Both the position numbers and the translations under genes were made by a program. The notes beneath the pieces are model-generated. The model was not told the origin of the DNA. It made no database searches and saw nothing but the letters and a program-made list of their open reading frames with translations. Shown piece by piece: positions 32,865-42,076 of a stretch of 64,000 nt of DNA (the first letter of the stretch is position 1; every line of letters begins with the position of its first letter). The stretch comes from Janthinobacterium sp. 61 (GTDB lineage: Bacteria > Pseudomonadota > Gammaproteobacteria > Burkholderiales > Burkholderiaceae_D), in the NCBI RefSeq assembly GCF_002846335.1, contig NZ_PJMQ01000001.1, forward strand, positions 434,001 through 498,000. The letters are read 5' to 3'.

Positions 32865-35800
32865 TCAAACTACTGCAGCACCCGCGCGATACGTGTTCCT
32901 GCCATCCTGCTTGGCCTGGTACAGCAGCACGTCGGCCCGCTGCAGCAGTACGGCAGGGGGGATGTCTTCGTCGCGGTAGAAGGCCAGGCCGATGCTGGCG
33001 GAAATGCGCACGATGATGCCATCGAGTTCGAACGGCTGCTGCATGGCGGCGACGATCTTTTCCGCCAGGACGGCCGCGTCGTCGGGCCGGGTGATCTGTT
33101 CCATGATGATGGTGAATTCGTCGCCTCCCAGGCGGGCGATGATGTCGGTGGCGCGCATGGTCTGCGTCAGGCGCTGTGCAAAGGCGCGCAGCAGGGCGTC
33201 GCCGGTGCCGTGGCCGTGCGTGTCGTTGACGGGCTTGAAGCGGTCGATATCCATGTACATGACGGCCATCAGGTGCCGCTGCCGGCGGCTGGCGTGCATG
33301 GCGTCGCTGAGTTTTTGCTGGAAGCCGGCGCGGTTCGACAAGCCGGTCAGGGCATCGACCTGGGCCAGCTTCAGCAAGCGCTGTTTTTCGCGCTTTTGCA
33401 CGGTGATATCCTGGCGCATCACGTGAAAGCCCGCCACCTGCAGCCTGTCTTCGCCGATCTGCGGGATGTAGATCACTTCCATGCAGCGTTCGATGCCTTC
33501 TTTTTCGTCTTCTTCCTCGAAGCTCAGGGTTTCACCGGCAAGCACTCTTTCGATATATGGCGCCATCGTGCGGTAGCGCGCCTCGCCGACGGTCTCGCGC
33601 ACGCTCTTGCCCAGCGCCTGCCGGCCCGTCAAGCCGAATTCGCGCTCATAGGCGATGTTCAGGAAGCGGTAGACCTGGTCGGCGTCGATATACGCGATCA
33701 TGGCCGGCAGGGAGTCGGCGATGGTGCGCAGGCGCGCTTCGCTTTCCCGTAGCGCCACTTCCGATTCGCGCAGGGTGGTGATGTCGTCCAGGCTGCCCAC
33801 ATAGCCTTCGATCTTGCCGTCGATGAGGATGGGGGCGATCTTCACGGAGACCCAGACCAGCCTGCCGTCGCGCTGCAGGCAGCGCAGGGTGGACTGGAAC
33901 GGCGCATGGCTGCGCGTGAGCTGCTCCAGCGCCACGTGCATCAGCGGATAGTCGTCCGGGTGCAGGGCGCTGGTCCAGCCGGCGCCCAGGGCGGCGGCGC
34001 GCGGCAGGCCCGTGATCGATTCGAAGGTGCGGTTGACGTAAGTGCAGCGGCGCTGGCGGTCCAGGCGCACCAGCCCGAGCGGCGAGGCGTCGTTGACGGC
34101 GGCCAGTTCGGCCTGTTTCTGGCGCAGTTCCAGTTCCTGCTGGCGACGCTGTGAGATATCTTCGGCGATGCACAGGATATGTTCGATCTGCTGGCGCTCA
34201 TCGAACACGGGCACGGAGACGGCGCGCAGGTAGCGCAGGCTGCCATCATGCAGGCGCAGCGGTTTTTCCGTATGGTCGATGACGCCACGTTCTGCCAGGA
34301 TGGCGCGGTCGTCCGCGGCGTCGTGCAGGCCGAAGTCAGGCGGGAATGCCTGGCAATCTGTCTTGCCGATGACGTCGGCGGCCAGGTGGCCGGTGATATC
34401 CTCGGCCGCCTTGTTCCACACTTCCATCTGGCCGAAATTTTCCGGGCGCGCGCTTTTCACGTAGACCAGCACCGGCAAATGGTCGATCAATGACTGCAGG
34501 AAGCTGCGGTTGTCCTGCAGCGCCAGTTCGTCGTGCTTGCGCGCGCTGATGTCGCGCGAAGTGACGGCCACGCCGTCGGTGATCGGCACCACCTGGTGGC
34601 GCAGCCAGCGTGTGCCGCCCGAGGCCAGCGGCAGCTCGAATTCATCTTCCAGCGGCCGGCCCGTTTCCATCACCAGCACGAAGCGCTTGAAAAAGCGCTC
34701 GTCGCGCAGCAGCGGCACTCGCGGCAGCACGCGCTGGCCCAGCAGTTCGGAGCGTGGCTTGCCCAGCATGTCGGCGGCCCGCTCGTTGACGTCGGCGAAG
34801 ATGAAGTCTTCCACCGGCTTGCCCGGCGCTGGGCGCCAGGCCTTCAGCAGCAGCACGGCATCGAGGCTGCCCTGGTGCGCCGCGCGCAGCAGCGCTTGCG
34901 TTTCCTTTGCCTGGCGGATGCTGCGGCGCAGGCGCGCGCTCTGGCGCATCAGCAGGGCCGTAAAGCCGGCAATGAGCACGCTGGCGGCGAGCAGCGCGCC
35001 GACATACGCCAGGCGGCGGTGTTCGAAGCGCGTCAGGGCGGTGGCGCGGCTCACTCCCACCACGGCCAGCAGCGGGTAGCGCGGCAGTTCGCGGTAGCTG
35101 TAGATGCGCGCCGTCTTGTCGACGGGCGGCTCGATCAGCAATTCTTCGGCGGCATGCTGGGGCGGCCCAGGCATGCGGAAGTCGATGCGGTCGCTGAGAA
35201 TCAATTGCTCGCCGATGCGTCCCACCGTCAGGCCGCTGTCGCGTGCCACCAGCATCAGCGCTCCCTGTTCATCGAGGTTCAGGCGATCGTAATCGTCGAC
35301 AAAATAGGTGGGGTCGACGTGGATGATGATGGCGCCGGCAAAGCGGCCCTGACCATCGTTCAGGCGGCGTGCCAGGCGGATGGTCCAGTGCTTGCTGCCC
35401 GCGTCGAGCATCGGCGTGTCGACCAGGGCCGTGTCGGAAGCATTGGCGGCCAGCGCCCTGAAAAATGCCTGCTTGGCCAGGTTTTCCGGCAAATAGGCGT
35501 TAGTGCTGTCGAGCACATTGCCCCGCGCGTCGACCAGCGCGATCGGCAGTGCCAGTTTCGATGGCAGCACGCTGTCGAGCAGGCCCTGGCGGCGCGTGAA
35601 TTCATTCAGGCGCAGGCCGCCGTCCGTTTCCTCGTATTTTAGCTTGAACAATTGCGTGGCGTGATCGGTCTGACGCAGAGTGAAACTGGTATGGTCGGCC
35701 AGAGTACGCGCCAGTGACTGGCTGACGGCCACGGCGTCGCGCACGGCGCTGGCTCGCTCCTGTCCCACCTGATAAAAGACGGCCGCCCACAGCGCCAGCA

Positions 35801-35885
35801 GCAAGATGAGCGCGAACAGGGGCACCAGGCTGAAACGGTACAGGCGGCGGGCAAGGCGTTGCAGGGGTCTTGTTATCGCTATCAC
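32865..35885 (-). CDS. Membrane PAS-GGDEF diguanylate cyclase
   Basis: A 1006-residue sensor enzyme predicted to make c-di-GMP from two GTP. A first membrane helix (SLVPLFALILLLALWAAVFY) and a second near residues 295-315 (YVGALLAASVLIAGFTALLM) enclose a periplasmic Cache-like sensing domain. About four PAS domains follow, the last with PAC-type ends (VSLDDITTLRES-like). The C-terminal GGDEF domain has an intact active site GGDEF (920-924) and the inhibitory I-site RATD (911-914). No EAL domain. The start codon is GTG with no clear ribosome-binding site, so the true start may differ slightly. The ligand sensed is unknown. Confidence 0.93.
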   Translation of the reverse strand: MIAITRPLQRLARRLYRFSLVPLFALILLLALWAAVFYQVGQERASAVRDAVAVSQSLARTLADHTSFTLRQTDHATQLFKLKYEETDGGLRLNEFTRRQGLLDSVLPSKLALPIALVDARGNVLDSTNAYLPENLAKQAFFRALAANASDTALVDTPMLDAGSKHWTIRLARRLNDGQGRFAGAIIIHVDPTYFVDDYDRLNLDEQGALMLVARDSGLTVGRIGEQLILSDRIDFRMPGPPQHAAEELLIEPPVDKTARIYSYRELPRYPLLAVVGVSRATALTRFEHRRLAYVGALLAASVLIAGFTALLMRQSARLRRSIRQAKETQALLRAAHQGSLDAVLLLKAWRPAPGKPVEDFIFADVNERAADMLGKPRSELLGQRVLPRVPLLRDERFFKRFVLVMETGRPLEDEFELPLASGGTRWLRHQVVPITDGVAVTSRDISARKHDELALQDNRSFLQSLIDHLPVLVYVKSARPENFGQMEVWNKAAEDITGHLAADVIGKTDCQAFPPDFGLHDAADDRAILAERGVIDHTEKPLRLHDGSLRYLRAVSVPVFDERQQIEHILCIAEDISQRRQQELELRQKQAELAAVNDASPLGLVRLDRQRRCTYVNRTFESITGLPRAAALGAGWTSALHPDDYPLMHVALEQLTRSHAPFQSTLRCLQRDGRLVWVSVKIAPILIDGKIEGYVGSLDDITTLRESEVALRESEARLRTIADSLPAMIAYIDADQVYRFLNIAYEREFGLTGRQALGKSVRETVGEARYRTMAPYIERVLAGETLSFEEEDEKEGIERCMEVIYIPQIGEDRLQVAGFHVMRQDITVQKREKQRLLKLAQVDALTGLSNRAGFQQKLSDAMHASRRQRHLMAVMYMDIDRFKPVNDTHGHGTGDALLRAFAQRLTQTMRATDIIARLGGDEFTIIMEQITRPDDAAVLAEKIVAAMQQPFELDGIIVRISASIGLAFYRDEDIPPAVLLQRADVLLYQAKQDGRNTYRAGAAVV

Positions 35886-36166
35886 GGGCGCTTGCAGGCT
35901 ATATTCATGGAAAAGGGGAGGGGCGGCGTGGCGCGCATGATAGCCGATCCGGCTGCCTTGCGCGTAACCCTGTTGCCGCCGCTCCCATCGTCTGTTCGCG
36001 GTCTGTCGCTAGGCTTATTTTGCGTTAAATCAAATATTCGTGGTGCCGCGCACGCTAAAAAAAGCACGCCGGCGGCGATACGGGCTGGCGGCGTGGCAGA
36101 AAAAGTACAATTGCGCCTCCATCCTCATTAAAATGAGTGCTTCTCCCTCCCATATCGAAAGTTGTC

Positions 36167-36538
36167 ATGCAGAGTAAAAAGCCCGACGCGGCAAGACTGG
36201 ACAAGATCGTGGCCGAAGCGCGCCGCGCCGCCGACCAGCGCGAGAGCGGCTACCGCGAGCGCTCGCTGAAGATGTATCCGTGGGTATGCGGCCGCTGCAT
36301 GCGCGAATTTACGCGCGCCAACGTGCAGCAACTGACGGTGCACCACCGCGACCATAACCACGACAACAATCCGCCCGATGGCAGCAACTGGGAACTGCTG
36401 TGCCTGTATTGCCACGACAATGAGCACTCGCGTTATCTGGAAGCGGACCGTGGCGCCGGCCTGCTATCGGCCGAGGTGGCGCCCGCCACGCACAATCCCT
36501 TCGCCGCGCTCGCTGGCCTGATCAAGAAAAAGGACTGA
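36167..36538 (+). CDS. yajD: YajD-like HNH nuclease-family protein
   Basis: A 123-residue protein with an HNH fold. Zinc-binding CGRC (PWVCGRCMREF) and CLYC pairs frame the core LTVHHRDHNHDNNPPDGSNW, which supplies the catalytic His and the Asn. The layout and the tail EHSRYLE match E. coli YajD. Substrate and role are uncharacterised. The start at 36167 is preferred over 36137 because the extension has no family-like sequence. It is 24 bp upstream of the response regulator on the same strand. Confidence 0.88.
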   Translation: MQSKKPDAARLDKIVAEARRAADQRESGYRERSLKMYPWVCGRCMREFTRANVQQLTVHHRDHNHDNNPPDGSNWELLCLYCHDNEHSRYLEADRGAGLLSAEVAPATHNPFAALAGLIKKKD

Positions 36539-36561
36539 GCGGGCCATCAGGCCTTGATCCC

Positions 36562-37230
36562 ATGCGCATCTTGCTGACCGAAGACGACCCGCAGCTGGGC
36601 CGCGCCACGCAGATCGGTCTGGAACAGGGCGGCTATGCCGTCGACTGGGTCACGAGCGCCGAACACGCGCACACGGCCGTGCGCCTGCACGACTATGGCT
36701 GCATCCTGCTCGACCTGGGCTTGCCGGGGCAGGACGGCATGCAGGCGCTGGGCGTGCTGCGCGACAACGGCTACAGCGGCGCCGTGCTGGTCGTCACGGC
36801 GCGCGACCAGGTGGGCGAGCGCATAGCCGGACTCGATGCGGGCGCCGATGACTTTATCGTGAAACCGTTCGACCTCGATGAGCTGGCCGCGCGCATCCGC
36901 AGCGCTTGCCGCCGCGCCGCCGGCCGCCTGCGCGAAAACCTCGTGCACGGCGACCTGGTGCTCGATATCGCGGACCGGCAGGTGACGCAAGGGGGAATGC
37001 CCGTGATGTTGACGGTGAAGGAATTTCGCATCCTGCAACTGCTGCTGGAACACGGCGGCCGGGTGCTGAGCCGGGAACAGCTGGAGAAAAACCTGTACAG
37101 CTGGGGCGATGAAGTGGAAAGCAATGCCGTGCAAGTGCATATCCACCACCTGCGCAAGAAGCTGGGGCGGGATTTGATACGCACCGTGCATGCGATCGGT
37201 TACTGCATCGACAAGCTTAAAGCGGCTTGA
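36562..37230 (+). CDS. OmpR/QseB-type response regulator (orphan)
   Basis: A 222-residue two-domain regulator. The receiver has acidic pocket EDD (7-9), phospho-acceptor Asp51 (CILLDLGLPG), Thr79 and Lys101 (FIVKPFD). The C-terminal winged helix of OmpR type includes MLTVKEFRILQLLLEHGGRV and NAVQVHIHHLRKKLG. It most resembles the QseB/TctD/PmrA group. No histidine kinase gene is adjacent: the next gene is a convergent TonB receptor, so the partner must be elsewhere. Confidence 0.93.
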   Translation: MRILLTEDDPQLGRATQIGLEQGGYAVDWVTSAEHAHTAVRLHDYGCILLDLGLPGQDGMQALGVLRDNGYSGAVLVVTARDQVGERIAGLDAGADDFIVKPFDLDELAARIRSACRRAAGRLRENLVHGDLVLDIADRQVTQGGMPVMLTVKEFRILQLLLEHGGRVLSREQLEKNLYSWGDEVESNAVQVHIHHLRKKLGRDLIRTVHAIGYCIDKLKAA

Positions 37231-37232
37231 CG

Positions 37233-37260
37233 AAAAAACGGGCGGCCCGCAGGCCGCCCG
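37233..37260 (-). terminator. Rho-independent terminator of the second TonB receptor gene
   Basis: On the minus strand CGGGCGGCC-TGCG-GGCCGCCCG followed by six T, just past the receptor stop codon. It also separates the convergent response regulator. Confidence 0.9.
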
Positions 37261-37265
37261 CTTGA

Positions 37266-39410
37266 TCAGAAATCGACGGTTGCTGACAGCCACAGACGGC
37301 GTCCGTCCAGGCTGTTGACGTAGCGGTTGGCGTAGGTCAACGTCGGAGCGCGGTAAGGCTGGTAGTCGACGAAGTCCTTGTTGAGCAAGTTGTACACGGC
37401 CGCGTTGAGGGTGACGCGCTGGTTCAGCTGGTAGCTGCTGCCCAGGTGCAACATGGTGTAACCCTGGTAGTCGCCCAGCGCGGCCTTGGCGGCGCGCGTG
37501 GAAGCCGAGGTGCCCGGATCGCGGAAGCGTTCGCTGCGGTACTCGGCGCGCAGCCAGCCGTTCCACTCGCGCGAGATATCCCACGACAGGCGCGCATTGA
37601 CGGCGTGCTTGGGCGTGTCGCTCAGGGGCTTGCCGGCGTTGCTGCCGCTCTTCTGTTCGCTTTCCGTGTAGGTGTAGTTGGCGCTGGCCGACAAGGTCTT
37701 GCCCAGCGGGAAGCGCGTGTTCAGCTCGACGCCGCGCGTGACGGCCTCATCCACGTTGACCGACTGGCCAAACGCATCGACGTTGGGCCAGTTGCCGAAG
37801 CTGACGCAGCCGGGACGGTTCGGCGCGGGACGGTAATCGCAGTTGACGAGGCCTGTGCCCGTGGTGATCTTGTCCTTGAATGCGTTGTTGAACAGGGAGC
37901 CGCTGGCGGTCCAGCCCGCCAGGTTGTCGAAATACGCGCCGATTTCCGTCGTCGTGCTCGTTTCCGGCTTCAGGTTCGGGCTGCCGACGAGAGGAATCGT
38001 GCCCTGGCCGCCGAAACCGTTGATGCCAGGCGACAATTGCTCCACGCGCGGCGTCTTGTAACCCTTGCTGACGCCGCCCTTGATGGTCCAGTTCGGCGTC
38101 GCATTCCACACGGCGTAGGCACGCGGGCTGGTCTGGCCGCCAAAGATGCTGTGATTGTCATGGCGGGCGCCGAAGGTCAGCGCGACATGCTCCAGCACCT
38201 GCCATTCGTCTTCCACGTACAGGGCTTTTTGCGTGAATTCGAATTTCTTTGGCGCCACGCCGTCCGTCATGTCCGCTTTCCACCATTGCGCGCCGACGGT
38301 AGCCATGTGTTTGCCCAAAGGCATGACCAATTTGGTGTCAAACACCTGGCTTTCCACTTCCAGCGTGCGCGCGCTGCCGGCGACGGCGCCCGGCGTGCCT
38401 GGCGGAATCGTGCGGCCCAGAGTTTCCGTCTTGTTCACCATGTAGCTACTGTCGAGCGTGCCGAAGCCGAAGCGGCCCGTGTGCGACAGGGTCCACTGGT
38501 CGCGCTTGTATTTCTGCTCGGGACCGTAGCCGCCCTGCAAGCCCAAGGTGCCCAGCTGCTGTTTCGAATTGTCGTAGGTCTGGCGGCCCGCGTCGGCGTC
38601 GAGGATGACGGTGTGGTAGCGGTTTGGCGTAAAGGCCAGGCGCGCGCCAACGTTTTCAATGTCCGCGCGCACGGGGTTGGCGCCCATGTTCGGCGCGGTT
38701 CCCGGACCGGCCGCGCCGTTGTAGCGGATATCGGCCGCATCGCGGCGCTGCTTGCTGCCGCGCAGGGATAGGCCCAGCAGGTCGGCGGCGATGGGGCCGC
38801 TCAGGTAGTAGCGGCCGTTTTTCACGTCGCCAAAGTCCGATTCCTGCTGCAAGGTGTAGTCGGCCGAGATAGAACCCATCCATTGCTTGGCCACCTTGCG
38901 CGTGATGATGTTGATCACGCCGCCCATGGCGTCCGAGCCGTACAGGGTCGACATGGGGCCGCGGATGATCTCGATGCGCTCGATGGCGGCCAGCGGCGGC
39001 ATGAAGCTCGTTTGCGTGCCGCCGAAGCCGTTCGGCGTGATACTGCCGGCCGCGTTCTGGCGGCGCCCGTCGATCAGCACCAGCGTGTAGTCGCTGGGCA
39101 TGCCGCGGATGCTGATGTTCATGCCACCCGTCTTGTCGCCCGCCGCACCGACGTCGATGCCTTCCACGCTTTCCAGCGCCTGCGTCAGGTTGCCGAAGCG
39201 CTCTTTCGACAGCTCCTCGCGCGTCAGCACGGTGATCGAGGCGGGCGCCTGTTTGATATCCTGCTCAAAACCTGAGGCGGAAACCACCACTTCGGGCATG
39301 CTGGCAGGCGTGCCCGTCTGGGCGTGAGCGGGCAGGCAGGACAGGGCGGCCAAGGCCAGGGCCAGGGTGGTGGGACGCGGCAGGCGCGCGCGGCGGGTGC
39401 TGTTGGACAT
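37266..39410 (-). CDS. TonB-dependent catecholate-type receptor
   Basis: A 714-residue outer-membrane receptor. After the signal peptide (LALALAALSCLPAHA) the TonB-box region leads into a plug with APASITVLTREELSKERFG, MNISIRGMPSDYTLVLIDGR and IERIEIIRGPMSTLYGSDAM, a strong FepA/CirA/IrgA-like plug signature. The barrel ends in the terminal Phe (LWLSATVDF). There is no STN domain and no adjacent fecIR, so regulation differs from the receptor at 18247. Substrate is probably a catecholate siderophore or breakdown product. A weak Fur-like site lies upstream. Confidence 0.92.
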   Translation of the reverse strand: MSNSTRRARLPRPTTLALALAALSCLPAHAQTGTPASMPEVVVSASGFEQDIKQAPASITVLTREELSKERFGNLTQALESVEGIDVGAAGDKTGGMNISIRGMPSDYTLVLIDGRRQNAAGSITPNGFGGTQTSFMPPLAAIERIEIIRGPMSTLYGSDAMGGVINIITRKVAKQWMGSISADYTLQQESDFGDVKNGRYYLSGPIAADLLGLSLRGSKQRRDAADIRYNGAAGPGTAPNMGANPVRADIENVGARLAFTPNRYHTVILDADAGRQTYDNSKQQLGTLGLQGGYGPEQKYKRDQWTLSHTGRFGFGTLDSSYMVNKTETLGRTIPPGTPGAVAGSARTLEVESQVFDTKLVMPLGKHMATVGAQWWKADMTDGVAPKKFEFTQKALYVEDEWQVLEHVALTFGARHDNHSIFGGQTSPRAYAVWNATPNWTIKGGVSKGYKTPRVEQLSPGINGFGGQGTIPLVGSPNLKPETSTTTEIGAYFDNLAGWTASGSLFNNAFKDKITTGTGLVNCDYRPAPNRPGCVSFGNWPNVDAFGQSVNVDEAVTRGVELNTRFPLGKTLSASANYTYTESEQKSGSNAGKPLSDTPKHAVNARLSWDISREWNGWLRAEYRSERFRDPGTSASTRAAKAALGDYQGYTMLHLGSSYQLNQRVTLNAAVYNLLNKDFVDYQPYRAPTLTYANRYVNSLDGRRLWLSATVDF

Positions 39411-39474
39411 GCAAACTCCTGGAGGGTTGATACGTTATTGGTGTGTATTTTCTAGGTAATGGGAATCATGAAAG

Positions 39475-39495
39475 CAATAAGAATCATTCACAATT
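39475..39495 (-). promoter_or_regulatory. Possible Fur site upstream of the catecholate receptor
   Basis: CAATAAGAATCATTCACAAT resembles a degenerate Fur box in an AT-rich patch 65-85 bp before the receptor start. Imperfect, so low confidence. Confidence 0.35.
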
Positions 39496-39699
39496 ACTGG
39501 CCTGGCTTCCCAAAAAATATTTGGCTCCGGATCATGCGCAGAAGTTCTTAAGAGATTCTTAACAAGCTGGCCGGGAATGCACGGCGCTGTGTTCTCGTCG
39601 GCGGCTGCGGCGTCGTGCGCCTGGTCTGCCTGCCGTTGCCGGGCAAGCCGATAGCGATAAAACGTGCAAGTGTCACGCGGAATGCGGTATCTTTCAGCT

Positions 39700-40983
39700 A
39701 TGCACAGCCCAGACAAGCACATTTCTCCCGACCTCCCCCCTTTATCGCTGGCTGCCGCGCGCGCCTTGCACCTGGCCGCGCAGGGATTGCTGCAAGCGCG
39801 CCGCAAGAAGGCCGTGAAGGCCGACGTGCTGGCCGCCATCCGCCAGATGGGCGTGCTGCAGATCGACACCATCCATGTGGTGGCGCGCAGCCCGTACCTG
39901 GTGCTGTGGAGCCGGCTGGGCGATTATCCGCAGCCGTGGCTGGAGCAGCTGCTGGCCGAGGGCGCGCTGTTCGAATACTGGGCGCATGAAGCCTGCTTCG
40001 TGCCCATCGAGGATTATGGGCTGTACCGCCACCGCATGCTCGACCCGGCCGCCATGGGCTGGAAATACTCGGTCAAATGGATGGACGAGCATGGCGATGC
40101 CGTGGCCGCCGTGCTGGAGCACATCCGCGCCAACGGCCCCGCGCGCTCGGCTGACTTTGAACGCACGGATGGCCAGGCGGGCGGCTGGTGGAGCTGGAAG
40201 CCGGAGAAACGCTCGCTGGAAGTGCTGTTTACGTCGGGCGTGCTGATGATCGCGAAACGCCATCATTTCCAGCGCTATTACGACCTGGCCGAAAGAGTGC
40301 TGCCCGGCTGGCACGATGGCTTGCTGCCGCCTGAAGAGCAGGTGCGCCGCCACCTGCTGCTGGCCAGCGTGAAGGCGCTGGGCCTGGCGCGGGCCAGCTG
40401 GATCAGCGACTATTTCCGCACGAAACAGTCGCGCGCCAGTCTGGCGCAGGATTTGCAGGCGCTGGTGGACGAGGGAGTGCTGCTGCGCTGCGCAGTAGCC
40501 GGCTGGGATGATGCCGTCTACGTGCATGCCGAGCATGGCGAATGGATGCGCGCGGCGGCCGCCGGCAAGCTCTCGCCCACCCTGACGACGATATTGTCGC
40601 CGTTCGACCCCGTCGTCTGGGACCGGCGCCGCGCGCTGGAATTGTTCGGTTTTGACTACCGGCTTGAATGCTATACGCCGGCCGAGAAGCGCCGCCACGG
40701 CTACTTCACTTTACCTATCCTGCGCCGCGGTGCGCTGGTGGGGTGCCTGGACGCCAAGGCGCACCGCGCGCAGGGGCGCTTCGAGATCAAGTCGCTAGCG
40801 CTGGAAGACGGCGTGCGTCTCAGTGCCCGCCTGGTGCAGGACGTGGCCGGCGCCGTGCAGCGCCTGGCGCTCTGGCATGCGTGCCCCGCGATTGATATGG
40901 CGCGAGCGCAGCCGGCAGCCTTTGGCGCGCAGCTGGCTGCCGCCCTGCAGAATGGCAGCGAAGCGGCAAGGCGGGCCGCATGA
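39700..40983 (+). CDS. ycaQ: YcaQ/AlkX-type winged-helix DNA glycosylase
   Basis: About 427 residues of the HTH_42 winged-helix family. E. coli YcaQ (AlkX) excises N7-alkylguanine lesions and unhooks interstrand crosslinks. The catalytic Q-phi-D motif is present as LQIDTI (Gln54, Asp56) in the typical context MGVLQIDTIHVVARSPYLVL, and the barrel-associated ILSPFDPVVWDRRRALELFG is present. The start is uncertain: ATGs at 39664, 39682 and 39700 are all in frame without a clear ribosome-binding site. The stop overlaps the next gene's start (ATGA). Confidence 0.88.
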   Translation: MHSPDKHISPDLPPLSLAAARALHLAAQGLLQARRKKAVKADVLAAIRQMGVLQIDTIHVVARSPYLVLWSRLGDYPQPWLEQLLAEGALFEYWAHEACFVPIEDYGLYRHRMLDPAAMGWKYSVKWMDEHGDAVAAVLEHIRANGPARSADFERTDGQAGGWWSWKPEKRSLEVLFTSGVLMIAKRHHFQRYYDLAERVLPGWHDGLLPPEEQVRRHLLLASVKALGLARASWISDYFRTKQSRASLAQDLQALVDEGVLLRCAVAGWDDAVYVHAEHGEWMRAAAAGKLSPTLTTILSPFDPVVWDRRRALELFGFDYRLECYTPAEKRRHGYFTLPILRRGALVGCLDAKAHRAQGRFEIKSLALEDGVRLSARLVQDVAGAVQRLALWHACPAIDMARAQPAAFGAQLAAALQNGSEAARRAA

Positions 40984-41972
40984 TGCTGCCACCAGCCCCG
41001 CCCGAACTGCTGGACGCCGACGGCCAGCCCCGTTTCGGCCGCTACACGGGGCAGTTGAATGCCTTCGACTGGGCCGCGTTGTCGTCGCCGCATGCGCGCG
41101 GCGCCTTCTGGCGTTTGTTCCACCACAAGCGCTGGCATTACGTGGCCCTGTCCACGCCCACCCTGTTTTGCGGCGTGGCCATCGTCGACCTCGGCTGGAC
41201 CAGCACGGCGTTCGCGTATGCCTTCGACCGTCACAAGGGCAAGATCGTGGCCAGCTTTTCGCAGGATGGCATTCCTGGCCTGTCCGCTGCCGTGGCGCCG
41301 CACGCCGCTGCCAGCAGCCGTTTCCGCTTCCTGTCGCACACCATCGTCATCGAGTCCCAGCCGCAGCAGCGCTACCGTTTGCAGCTCGATTGCGGCCATT
41401 TCGGCATCGATGCGGAATTCGGCCCGCCCGTGGCGCCGACCCTGCTGGCTATCGGGCCGGTGGCCGAAGGCGGCAGTGTGCATGCGACGCAAAAATCGGG
41501 CGGCCTGCCTTTGTGGGGCACGGTGCGCTGCGGCGCCATGGGCTACAGCCTCGATGACGGCGTGGCCAGTTTCGACTATTCGAACGGCTTGCTGGCGCGC
41601 GAGACGGAATGGCGCTGGGCTTCGGCGCACAGCCTGGACCTGGGTTTCAATCTGCAGGCCGGCTATTTCGGCGCGCATGAAAATGCGCTGTGGCTCGATG
41701 GCCAGCTGTATGCGCTGGGCCGCGCGCATTTTGACTTCAATCCCGACAACCCGCTGGCGCCCTGGCACGTGTGGACGGACGACGATTTACTGGACCTGCA
41801 CTTCAAGCCTGAAGGCGCGCGGCGCGAGGACAAGAACCTGTGGATCGCCGCCAGCCGCTACATCCAGCCCATCGGTACTTTCAGCGGCTGGGTACGCACC
41901 AGCGCGCAATCTCCCAAGCGCATCGTGGCGCATCTGGCGGGCGTGACGGAAAGCCACCGCTCGCGCTGGTAG
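40980..41972 (+). CDS. DUF2804 family protein
   Basis: A 330-residue cytosolic protein whose motifs match DUF2804: FWRLFHHKRWHYVALSTPTL near the N-terminus, NGLLARETEWRWASA in the centre and WHVWTDDDLLDLHFKPEGAR near the end. The family is a lipocalin-like beta-sandwich related to hydroxyneurosporene-dehydrogenase-like proteins; activity is unknown. The ATG overlaps the ycaQ stop, so the two are co-translated, which is an unexplained partnership. Confidence 0.85.
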   Translation: MMLPPAPPELLDADGQPRFGRYTGQLNAFDWAALSSPHARGAFWRLFHHKRWHYVALSTPTLFCGVAIVDLGWTSTAFAYAFDRHKGKIVASFSQDGIPGLSAAVAPHAAASSRFRFLSHTIVIESQPQQRYRLQLDCGHFGIDAEFGPPVAPTLLAIGPVAEGGSVHATQKSGGLPLWGTVRCGAMGYSLDDGVASFDYSNGLLARETEWRWASAHSLDLGFNLQAGYFGAHENALWLDGQLYALGRAHFDFNPDNPLAPWHVWTDDDLLDLHFKPEGARREDKNLWIAASRYIQPIGTFSGWVRTSAQSPKRIVAHLAGVTESHRSRW

Positions 41973-42076
41973 GCACGCGCGGTTTTTTTGCGAAACGCGC
42001 TACAAGGTCAAGTTTTTTTGGCAGCGCATCCTATACACTGGCGCGTAGCCGCTCCGGCAATCCATGAGGCCAGAAC

